Origin: Patagioenas fasciata
Taxonomy: Eukaryota > Chordata > Aves > Columbiformes > Columbidae
Direction: 5' to 3'
Length of the DNA: 64,000 bases
NCBI RefSeq assembly: GCF_037038585.1
Contig: NC_092520.1
Location: 196,270,706 to 196,334,705, forward strand
The notes under the pieces were generated by a model. That model did not search any database and was not told where the DNA came from. It saw only the letters and a program-made list of their open reading frames with translations. The translations under genes and the position numbers were made by a program. This document shows, piece by piece, positions 38,450 through 48,700 of this stretch (position 1 is its first letter; each line of letters starts with the position of its first letter).

Positions 38450-38592
38450 TCAGATTGGTGCGAAAGGAATTGCAGTTTTGGATTGTGAATTTTAAATCAT
38501 TGCACTACACTAAAACACTTCTCTATTAATCAAAATTGGAACCATTGCAATCAACACATTTTTGCCATTAAGAAATAAGGTTCGTTATTAGA
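38450..38592 (-). mobile_element. Mariner-type DNA transposon end with transposase C-terminus
   Basis: Starts next to a TA dinucleotide with 'tcagattggtgcgaaaggaattgcagttttgg', a clear relative of the cecropia/Hsmar1-like mariner terminal repeat ('aggttggtgcaaaagtaattgcggttttt'). On the minus strand, 38,526-38,567 encodes WQKCVDCNGSNFD followed by a stop, the typical mariner transposase C-terminus (family form WQKCVDCNGSYFD). The codon before the W is a stop instead of the expected Arg codon, so the gene is dead. Similarity fades after about 38,592 and I find no opposite terminal repeat nearby. This is therefore a truncated copy of about 145 bp. Confidence 0.8.
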
Positions 38593-39058
38593 AAGACAGT
38601 CTGACATTTGCAAACACTACAAAATTTCCATGTCTGACTGGACAGGGTTCTTTCCAGAACAGTCTTTTTAATTTTTTCATGTCTAGCACCTTGGTCTAAC
38701 ACAAAGTACAGATACAATAGTTTTTTTACTAAAGCATCACAGCACTAGTCTCACGTCAGCCATCATGAGTTAAAGTAACACTAGCCACCTTGCCTTGCAT
38801 GTGACTGCTTGAACTAGCATGTATGCATGTTCAGGTTTATGATGCTTAATGTAACTTCACACATCACAAATTAGTATCTTGGAGACCTGTACACTCTTTC
38901 ACAGTAAAATCAACATGTTTGTATAAAAGTAATGTAATTTTTTATATTAATTTAAAAAAAAAAAACACAGATTTTTTTAGACTGTTAAACACTGGTTTCA
39001 CAAAAGTTTTTCCATCACTATTACATTTTAGTTGAACTTGTGTCTTTTCCTTTGAGTT
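38593..39058. other. Unique sequence between mariner and CR1
   Basis: No recognisable feature. It may hold unrecognisable remains of the mariner body. Confidence 0.4.
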
Positions 39059-39600
39059 TAGGGTGGAAGCTATTTCTGAAGGTTGTCTAGTCCAAACCTG
39101 TGCTTGAAACAGTGTCAGCTTCACATTTAGATCAGGTTACTCAAAGCCTTGAAATATCTCCAAGGATAGAGGATTGCTCTCTGGGTAATGTCTTCCAGCG
39201 CTTAACCACTGTAACCATGAAGAATAATATAGTAATATTGAGTCTGAATTTCCCTCACTGCAACTTGTGATCATGGTTTCTTGACCTGCTGTGTGCCTGT
39301 CTCTGTGAAAAGTCTGGTTCCACCTTCTCTACAGCCCCATTCAGGTAGTGGAAAATCACAGTTAGATCCCCTGTTAGCAGTCTTTTCTCCATGCTAAACA
39401 AACTCAATTCTCTCAGCATCACCTCATAAGCCATATATCCCAAATTGTCTCTCTTTTTTTTCAACATCTCTCTTCTACTGGACAGAAAATTCCCCAAGCT
39501 GGACAAAGGATCCCAGACTGTTGAACCAATCACTTTCTCAATCTGCTGTCTACCCTCTTGTGAACGCAACCTAGTGTGTGATTAATGCTCATTGCACTCC
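39059..39600 (-). mobile_element. CR1 LINE fragment, moderately old
   Basis: Minus-strand CR1 3' portion without the terminal tail. It starts within the 'gggtggaagctatttctgaaggttgtctagtcc' block and continues through 'gatcaggttactcaaagcc', 'cttccagcgcttaacc' and 'ttcaggtagtggaaaatc'. A broken minus-strand frame of 104 codons covers part of ORF2's C-terminal region. The distal boundary is approximate. It appears older than the neighbouring CR1 at 40.05 kb and is probably a separate insertion. Confidence 0.85.
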
Positions 39601-40044
39601 TGACTGGAGTCTTGGCATGAAATTATTAGTATTATTAGAGTTACAATGACATTAACAGTTGAAATAATATGTGGTTAAAATGGTAAATGCAAAACATGTC
39701 TACTATCTACCCCTTTCATGTAGTGCTCATCTTTCTTCTGGCCGTCTGACTCCCAAGGGTGGGATGTGGAGGCGGCACCTTCAGTCTGTGTGCATGGGGA
39801 GGTATTCATGGGAGCCATCAGCATCGCAAGTTCTCTGCTGGAGGTATGATGCAGATGCTGATGATTTCATTCCTTTCCGTTGAGATCTTCTTTTCAATGT
39901 TTATTGACATACTTAAAACCTTGCACTTTCTTCACTGCTTGGAATTTAAATTTACTATGATGTGTTTCACTTATATTAGACTCTCGTTCTTCCTTCTCTG
40001 TGTTCCTTTCTCCAAACTGGTTTTACCCGTCTCCCAAGACTTTG
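39601..40044. other. Unique spacer between two CR1 fragments
   Basis: No recognisable gene or repeat. It separates the old CR1 3' fragment from the younger internal CR1 fragment, so the two are not simply one element. Confidence 0.45.
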
Positions 40045-41572
40045 CTCCTTTCATCAGGTTATTCCCTGCCTAACTCTACAGCCTGTCCAGGTCCTGTTGG
40101 ATGGCAGCACAGCCTTCTGGCATGTCAGCCACTCCTCCCAGCTTAGTGTCATCAGCAAACTTGCTGATAGTACACTCAATTCCCTCGTCCAAATCGTTAA
40201 TGAATATATTGAATAATATTGGCCCCAGTACTGACCCCTGAGGCACTCCACTAGATACACGCCCCCAACTAGACTCTGCACCATTGACTACCACTCTCTG
40301 ACTTCTCTCCTTAAGCCAGTTTGCAACCCACCTCACTACTCTATTGTCTAGACCACACCTCCTCAACTTAGCTGTGAGGATGCTGTGGGAGACTGTGTCA
40401 AAAGTTTTACTGAAGTCAAGGTAGATCACGTCCACCGCTCTGCCATCATCCATCCACCTTGTTACATTCTCATAAAAGGCTATGAGGTTGGTCAAGCCAT
40501 GCTGACTGCCCCTAATTACCCTCTTATCCTTGATATGCCTTGAGATGGCACCAAGGATAAGCTGTTCCATTACTTTCCCAGGGACAGAGGTGAGGTTGAC
40601 CGGTCTATAATTACCCAGGTCCTCCTTCCTGCCCTTTTTGAAGACTGGAGTGACATTTGCTTTCCTCCAATCCTCGGGCACCTCTCCCGTTTCCCAAGAC
40701 TTGGCAAAGTTGATGGAGAGCGGTCTAGCAATGACTTCAGCCAGCTCCCTCAGCACCCGTGGATGCATCCCATCTGGACCCATGGATTTATGTATGTCCA
40801 GACTATTTAATTGCTCCCTAACCCAGTCCTCATTGACTAAAGCAAACTCCTCCATTGACCTGGCTTCATCCAGGGTCTAAGGGGTACAGGGCTCCCCAGG
40901 ACAGCCTCCAGCAGAGTAGACACAGATGAAGAAGGCATTCAGTAATTCTGCCTTCTCTGTATCTTCTGCCACCAGGGCACCCACCCCATTCATCAGTGGG
41001 CCTACATTGCTTCTGGTATTAGTTTTATCTGCTATGTATTTGAAAAAGTTCTTTTTGCTGTCCTTGACCCCTCTCACCAGCTGTAATTCTAAGGAGGCCT
41101 TGGCTATCCTAGCTGCCTTCCTACATCCTCTACAGCAGCCTTATATTCCTCCCAAGTGGCCAGCCCCTGCTTCCATGACCTATAAACTCTCCTCTTCTGC
41201 TTGAGCATACCCAACAGATCCCTATTCAACCACGCAGGCCTTCTGGCTCCCTTCCTCGACTTCCTACGTGTGGGGATGCTCTGATCCTGAGTGTGGAAGA
41301 AGCAATCTCTGAATGCAATCCAGCTATCGTGGGTCCCTTTTCCTTCAAGCAGTCTTGCCCATGGGATTTCCCCCAGCAATTGCTTGAAAAGGCCAAAGTT
41401 AGCCCTGCTAAAGTCCAGGGTTGCAATTCTACTTGCTGTTCTGTTCCTGCCACACAAGATGCTGAGCTCCACCATCTCGTGGTCACTGCAACCCAGGCAG
41501 CCCTCAACCTTTACTGCTTCAACCAGACCCTCCTTGTTAGTGAGGATGAGATCCAGCAGTGCAGTTTCTGAA
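40045..41572 (-). mobile_element. CR1 LINE internal fragment (~1.5 kb): endonuclease end and reverse transcriptase
   Basis: A minus-strand CR1 ORF2 piece lacking both the 5' part and the 3' end. From 41,572 downward it encodes the end of the endonuclease domain (ALLDLILTNKEGL, then the SDHEMVEL motif), the linker, and most of the reverse transcriptase. The RT part at 40,076-40,855 is open for 259 codons with recognisable motifs: [49 protein letters not shown] and [10 protein letters not shown]. The catalytic FADD box is intact. The full frame is nevertheless dead: there is a one-base frameshift near 41,110-41,130 and an in-frame TAG near 40,876-40,880. The frame stops at the fragment's 3' edge, so the C-terminus, 3'UTR and tail are missing. 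Loss of the 3' end is unusual for a target-primed LINE insertion. Confidence 0.93.
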
Positions 41573-44325
41573 GTTTCTGAAATTTCTTATAATATCTGAT
41601 AAATGAAAAATGTGATATATTCTTAAACTTACAAATGTAGATGGACTTCAGTTACAAAACTAGAAATCTGTGATACAGAAATATCTCTTATATCCATCTG
41701 AACTTGTGGAGAACAAGATCTGTCAAGTCGTGGTAGGATGCTGTCGCTGCTACTTTGTTCTCTTTTATGGATAGAGGACATCAAAGCTATAACTGAGAAA
41801 AGACCTTGTCCTCATTTTAATACGGAACTCATCAGATCGGATGAACTGAGTGTGGATATCAGATGCGCACACACACACACAGAGACTAGAAAATTATTTT
41901 GTTTAATTTATTGTTTACATATCTCTATTCTCTAATTAAAATGCTATCTTTGCAAGACAAATTTTGAACATAATCCTGGGATTATGTGCTACTGATTCTT
42001 AGACCTGTTTCTTAATCCATTGCCTTTATATATTAAAGACAAATGCTGATGTATTACTCTGTGACCTAGCAGTCATCTCTTTCTGTAGAATTATTAAAAA
42101 AACAAAACAACAAAAAAAGGTCACTTTTTTTTTTTTTTTGTCTAAAAGAAGTACAATGGGTGGATATAATATATTTTGCCAGATAACAAGTCTTATGATA
42201 CTTTTTAATTTGATATTTCCATAAGGAATTAATTAAAATGCAGTCTAGATGATACAATGGAAGGAGATTTTTCTATGTGTGGATTACAGTTTTCTCCTTT
42301 TAATAACAGAGAGATTCAGAGATTCTTTTCAAGCAAATTCTACACATTTCTGAATTTTTTTTCTTTTTTAACAATACTACAGCTTAAATAGATTTCTTCC
42401 CCTGATTATTTTCTACAACAAAATTTTCAAGGAAAATTCGCAAATCCTTGGGCTTGTCTTTACTGATATTTTGCCCAGGCATTAATCCCTTTCACAGAAT
42501 GATCAGTTCAATACAACAAAAATATGTGGACCTATATTTCTTTTTGCATGTATAACAGTTGGTCTGCATTTGCTAGTTTATGAGAGCAGGTATTGTACAT
42601 GATTAGGAAAATTTATCTTGTAATGGCAATACTAGCTGCATCTGGGCTAGCTTAATGCAAGTTTATATGTTTTCAAGAAAATTCACACTCTGTGAAGGTG
42701 AAAATTACTTGAATTCCAATCAAGTTTTAAAGTTACAACAAAGAACTCAATAAGGACATATTTTCTCAAATATAAACACAAAACACCAGCATTTACAAAG
42801 ATACTGTGAGTTTTAAAATATCAAAATATGAATCAATCTTGACTAAATTATGGTCTTATTACAAAGGACTGACTTTAAAAAAAAATGCAGGTATAACACA
42901 TATTAGTAAAAACTGATATCTGTCTTCAAGTTATTAATTATTTTGATTTTAATAATCTTAACTGTTACACAGTAAATATTTCAAAAGAAAAGTTTAATAT
43001 TATTGATTTTTATAATTCATATAAAGATATTTTTGAATGTAATGGCATCAGTTTTTTGTAACTATAACTAATACTTACATAACTAAAATATTTTATTTTC
43101 CATCTTTAAAAAAAACACCTTAAAATGTCACTTCCTACTGACTTAACATAGTAATTTCTTCCTTATTTACATTACATTCAACAGATGTTATTGAGTTGAT
43201 TCCATTTTCCTACATAAGATGATGACAATACAATTAGGGTTTTTTTTCAAAACTGTAATTGTAAAATTGACCTTATTAAAATTCCATTTCCTCCATAATT
43301 AAAAAAAAACTAATTACTTGCAGTAATTGGACCAGAAATGACATTTTCAGTTCATTAATATTCAACAAATTGTTTTTGAAGATGTTCTTGCATGGTTAGT
43401 AGTCAGTCTTCAGCATTTCTGTGAATTTGTTATTTAAAAGTCATCTGTAATAATAGTTTGCATTTTAATAAGACATGTCTTTATGAATTGACTTTATTTA
43501 TAAGGTTTTTAATTGCTAATTAATGTGTGAAAATATCTGTCTCCTGTAATATTTGTAACACATGAAGTGAAAGGTGAATGTAGTAGAACAACAATTCACA
43601 CATGGTGCTTCGCTCTAAATAAGCATGAAAGATACGATATTTCCCATCCATGAATTTTCATTATTCTTTCTATAAATGTCAAAACCAGGTTTAATATGTC
43701 ACAGTACTATGCACCTGAATAAAGAAGTCAATTTATCTAACATCACAAAGTAGAGGCAAATCAAAATAATGATGTGTGAACGATTTTATTAACCAGCAAA
43801 ACACAACTGAGATCACTTCAAGGTGTATACTGTTTATATTATTTGATGTAATCACATCTGAATAGATATCTCATATGCACTCTAATTCTCTTTATAGATC
43901 TTTAAATATATGTGTCTATATCTATAACCTTGAAGGTCTGTGTTTATAACCTTGAAGTGTAATTCCTCTGATGTCCCTGCGACAGTCAGAGCTCAGATGA
44001 TCTCAGTCGGAACTATGAAGAGATTTCCCCTCTGATAAGCCTAAACCATGAGTTGAAGTAATCATTTTTAAGGGTAAGTGTCAAATTGCCAATAAAAGCT
44101 GTCAGGTGATGTCAAATGTGAAGTCATTTTGAGTGACATGTCTGCATCAGAAGTTGAACTGAAATGATTGCTCACTTTCCTATTTTCAGGCAAATAATCT
44201 TCATGTGATTTCAGGGTTTGTATTACCATAAGTAGATATAAATTATGGACAACTCTGCAACTGTTTGTTATACCCAAATACCTTCAGCTACTTAACCTGC
44301 ATGGATCAGCAGTGGAAATTCAGCT
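41573..44325. other. A+T-rich unique sequence, no supported gene
   Basis: No gene is seen. A (CA)n run at 41,869-41,882 and facing A-rich/T-rich tracts at 42,096-42,141 are present. From about 42,600 to 43,800 the sequence is low in simple repeats and rich in TTAATTA/ATTAAT words, compatible with conserved non-coding DNA but unproven. The 69-codon minus-strand frame at 44,068-44,277 matches nothing known to me. Confidence 0.5.
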
Positions 44326-44432
44326 TTCCTGTGTAACCTCATCTCAGTGTTCCTGCTCCAGTGGGGGGATTGGACTAGATGATTTTTCGAGGTCCCTTCC
44401 AATCCCTAACATTCTGTGATTCTGTAATTCTG
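44326..44432 (+). mobile_element. CR1 LINE 3' end, severely truncated (within copy B)
   Basis: The only CR1 sequence on the + strand in this window, about 107 bp: 3'UTR end and tail repeats. Because it is part of the inverted duplicate, its orientation follows from the duplication rather than from an independent insertion. Confidence 0.9.
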
Positions 44433-44930
44433 TGAATTAAAAGAAGCTCTAACAGGTTCTGCAAGCAAAAAGTGGTCCTGTAAGGTTTGAGTGATAACAA
44501 AGGACTGAGAGTTCTAACGAGAAGAGCAGGGCACTCTGAAAGTGTTCATCAAATTTTCATCTGCAGCTTTACCAGTGAAAACAATCATTCCTGAAGGCTT
44601 ATCATAACTTTGCAATTGCACATTTTATCTGAAGACCACAATTACATGACAGTTTGTGAAATCCCTAGTGACTAGAGACAAACTTGAGAAACCTATGTTG
44701 TCCAATGCAAATGTGTTCACAAGCCAGGGTGAAAGTTCACAGTGGTAAAAGGCTGTAGGAATCCAAGAGTAAGGAAGCTGAAGTAAGCTACCTGTACGTT
44801 AACTCATTCTAACTCCATAAAATATAAGATACATCTTTTCTGCTGTTGGGGTCCCTCTGGAGCATGGGATTTTGGAAAACAAAATCAAGAACTCAAAATT
44901 TGAATTTTAATAAATTAGGAGCAAAACAGA
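44326..44930 (-). repeat. Inverted-duplicate copy B (605 bp) of 16,868-17,467
   Basis: Reverse complement of 16,868-17,467 at about 98% identity. On the + strand it starts inside CR1 3' sequence, passes through the CR1 tail (ATTCTGTGATTCTGTAATTCTGTG ending near 44,432) and continues for about 495 bp of the same downstream flank as copy A. It retains the CR1 pentanucleotide that copy A lacks ('gatgaggttac' in consensus orientation). The flanks are unrelated to those of copy A. A weak direct repeat, CAGTGGAA before the left edge against CAGAGGAA at the right edge (7 of 8), could be a decayed target duplication. Confidence 0.95.
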
Positions 44931-45002
44931 GGAACCAGTGTTGTATAGAACCTCGTATTTCAATTAAAACATCAACAACAGCTAGCTCAGTTTCTTAAAT
45001 AG

Positions 45003-45790
45003 TCACAAAATCACAGAATCACAGAATGTTAGGGATTGGAAGGGACCTCAAAAGATCATCTCATACAATCCCCCTGCCAGAGCAGGAACACCTAGATGAG
45101 GTTACACAGGAATGTGTCCAGGCGGGTTTTGAATGTCTCCAGAGAAGGAGACTTCACAACCTCCCTGGGCAGCCTGTTCCAGTGTCTGTCACCCTCACTC
45201 TGAAGAAGTTTCTTATATTTCAGCAGAACCTCTCGTGTTCCTGTTTACACCCATTGCTTCTGGGCCTGTCATTGGGTGTCACCGAGAAGAGCCTGGCTCC
45301 ACCCTCCTGACACTCACCCTTTATATATTCATAAACATTAATGAGGTCACCCCTCAGTCTCCTCTTCTCCAGACTAAAGAGACCCAGCTCCCTCAGTCTT
45401 TCCTCATAGGGGAGATGCTCCCTTAATGATTTTTGTTGCCCTCCACTGGACTCTCTCCAGCAGTTCCCTGTCCTTCTTGAATTGAGGGGCCCAGAGCTGG
45501 ACACAATGTTCCAGACGTGGTCTCACCAGGGCAGAGTAGAGGGGGAGGAGAACCTCTCTCAACCTACTAACCACCCTGCTTCTAATATGCCCCAGGATGC
45601 CATTGGCCATCCTGGCCACAAGGGCACAGTGCTGGCTCATGGTCATCCTGCTGTCCGCCAGGACGCCCGGGTCCCTTTCCCCAACAGGTCATTCCTCAAC
45701 TTATACTGGAACCTGGGGCTGTTCTTGCCCAGATGCAATACTCCACACTTGCCCTTGTTATATTTCATTAAATTTTGCCCACTTCCATAG
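45003..45790 (-). mobile_element. CR1 LINE, 5'-truncated (~790 bp)
   Basis: A minus-strand CR1 with the tail CACAAAATCACAGAATCACAGAATG at 45,004-45,028. The 3'UTR and ORF2 C-terminal region follow, in broken minus-strand frames: [16 protein letters not shown] near 45,220-45,300; [22 protein letters not shown] near 45,340-45,410; and [23 protein letters not shown] near 45,490-45,560. It is well preserved and of the same subfamily as the copies at 17.36 and 57.65 kb. It lies tail-to-tail with the tiny + strand CR1 of copy B. The end near 45,790 is approximate. Confidence 0.93.
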
Positions 45791-48700
45791 AAATATTTTG
45801 AATCTGCAGATGATTCAGCTCCTGGTTTAGCAGGTCACTCCATCTGTTAGTTTACAGTCCATTGAAAAGCATCAGATTTTTTTTTTTTTTTTTTTAAATT
45901 TCAAGACCAACTCAACCCTTTCAGGAATCTACTGTTTCATTGCAGTTTCTGACAAAAGGACTGCTAGAGATTCCTGGCTGTAAATCAAGGCCAGTAGGCT
46001 CTGGTAGAATATCAGAGAATGAGATATAAACACCACCCTTTCACCTTTGCAATGAATGTCCTGTGAAACACGGAAGTCTTTGCTCATGCAATCAGCATCC
46101 CTTCATTCAGGTAAGAATTCATATTGAACTGCTAAAATTGAAGTTCTCAGAAATTTCGGCACGTGACATGCTCTGATTTGAATGAGAATGAAATGGCAAG
46201 ATAGTGACTAAACACCCACATTTTGAAAATCTGAACATGACTTGTTTCCTTATTTCATATAATTTCCTGATTGTATGTATTTAACATTCATGGTAGTTTA
46301 AAAAACTCCTACATAAGCAGGTGTCATCACTCTCTTTTCTAAGGTTTCTTTTGTTTGTAAAAAGCTGAAAATAACTTGGTTTTCAAACTCCTGATGCATG
46401 CACAATTCTGCCTTCTTTAGAAGTACATTAAGGTAGTCAGCTCATTCTTTGCTGAGTGAGTGAAATATCCTGGAGTTATTTATTAGAATATTCAAACTGA
46501 TTTGTACACAGGTATAGTAACTCTTGGGGGAAAAGAAAAAAAAATGTATTTAAATATATATGTATATATAACTTCTTTAGCTCTATAGTCACATAATGTC
46601 TCTAAAATGTTTAAAGTAGCATGGACCAAAATAATTACTTTTATCACAGTTTTGAAATATTTTTTCTCACACAGTCAATTTCCACAACAATCAATTAAAT
46701 TAATGATGCTTTAGTTTATCTATAAGGTATATACTTAAAATTTGGAACTACATGCATACTATTTGAATAATATGCAGAAGTAGCCTCTATGTATTGCATG
46801 CATCATCAGCAAGAAAAGATTAATCTGATGTGGCCTTCTTATTCTACCAGGAAAAAGTAAGTAGAATTCCTAGTCTTCATGCCCTAATATTTATATGATG
46901 TTTAGAACTACTTTTAGAACAGGAGCATCCAATGGTGTTTTGCAAAACAAGTCTTATGACAATAATATAAAATATTTGGGAAACAAAACAATTAGACAGT
47001 ATGTCCTGGAAGCTCTATTCTGTGGAATTAATATGAAAAATTTTGAACTGTGAAAATTATTATTTTCTGCTTTAATTGAATGAGATAAGAGTGGTACACT
47101 AAATCTTTAAAGGTTTTGAAGGCATATTGTGAAGACATAGTTCATCACCTTATAGTTTTCTGAAATACTCTGCTATTTTACATTATTTCATTTAAACCAG
47201 ACGCTGCTGAATTTTCTGTTAAAATATGTAAACATAAAATGTCTCACTCAAAAGATTAAGGCTCACAAGATTTCTAATGCCTGTGGCTTTAAGGTGCCTG
47301 AGGAGAGGCTTATTTACTGTGTTTATAAACATTTTAAATAAATTAATAATAATAACATCAGTAAAGGTAATGGTATGTCTGAAAGTAACTAATATTCTGT
47401 TGAGAAGCTGGAATGAATGTTACCCAGTGCAAGCCATGTGTCAAGCAAGAATCCAATTGCCCTTCATGACTGAAGATGTGCTGCTCATTGTAACAGACCT
47501 CAGAATGGTGTTGCACTGCCTTTTTATCACTGTCCTCATTGATGCTTCCAAAAAACTTGGTAAGTCATTCTAGTCCATTAGGTCAGATTTACTCCCACTT
47601 CTCTTTGTTAACTCATTTTTTTAATGTGTTAGATGCAGTCAAAAGCAGATTTTTATTCTGGTCAGGCTGCTGTGACTCCTTTTAAAATTCTGCTGTGTTA
47701 CAGAGTAGTTAACAGCTCTACATTATTACCCATTTATACTTTGTCATAAGTTCTTCCACTCTTTCCTCATAACATTCCTTTCTGCAACCCCTAGCCCCAG
47801 TTCCATGTAGACATTTTCAGTAATGCCAGGTAATCCCTTTGGTTCTTCTCATGGATGTTTCCATTGATCAACGGGTCACCGACTGGAAACTTTTACCTGC
47901 CAATACCATACTAATTTGCATGGTGGTGGTTGGCACTCCACACAGCTTTGGAAACACAGCATGCACCCCTCTGTGCTTATATCTACTGTTCTACCATTGT
48001 GAGTGTATGTTTTATGAATCCATGCCTTTCTGTTGACAGCTGGTTTTCAGACTCAGCAGGAGGTCCAGCAAGAATGTGTAAAATAAAACTTCGACTCACC
48101 CTAGCAAATGCTTTCCATTACTTGCAGTAAACTGTCCTGCTTCTCAAAGTCAGGGAATTTAAGTACAGCACACAAGCGGTGTAGGAAATTACATCATGTA
48201 TAGGTTTTTGTTCGCTACAATATAATTACAATTTACTGTATAAATTTGCCTTGTTTGTGTCTTGAATTATCCAAATTATTTGCCCATTTCTGTTATATTT
48301 TCCCACAACCTTCACTCTAACTGCTCATGGTGCAGTACTGTGAACTGGACAAATGTACCACTTTAATTGCTTTCTCCAATAAGAAGGTCAATAGAAATAG
48401 CACATACTGACCCATAATTGAATGTAAGAGATTTACTGAAACTGATTAAGCTTTCAGAGTCATGCACAGGCAGCTATGCTCATACATTTCAACCATGCTG
48501 TAAGTGCATAGATTTAGCAGTCATGTCCTAGGTCAAAGAATATACTCATGATAGAGCAACCTGAAAGTGTCTGGCTGAATAATAATCACAACTAATAAAA
48601 TACTCTTCACAAGGCACAAGGCATGGCTGATGGCATTGCCAATCTTTCAAAATATGTTGTGGTTGATAATGATTGCTTAGGTCTGCAAATCTTCTCTTCT

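Noticed and set aside
40076..40855. 259-codon open frame as a host reverse-transcriptase gene
   Set aside because: It is part of a truncated CR1 ORF2 with an upstream in-frame stop and a frameshift, and it has no promoter or C-terminus.
47277..47573. 98-codon frame ending near a GTAAGT donor
   Set aside because: No acceptor matched to its start, no recognisable protein content; a single good donor in 8 kb of DNA is expected by chance.
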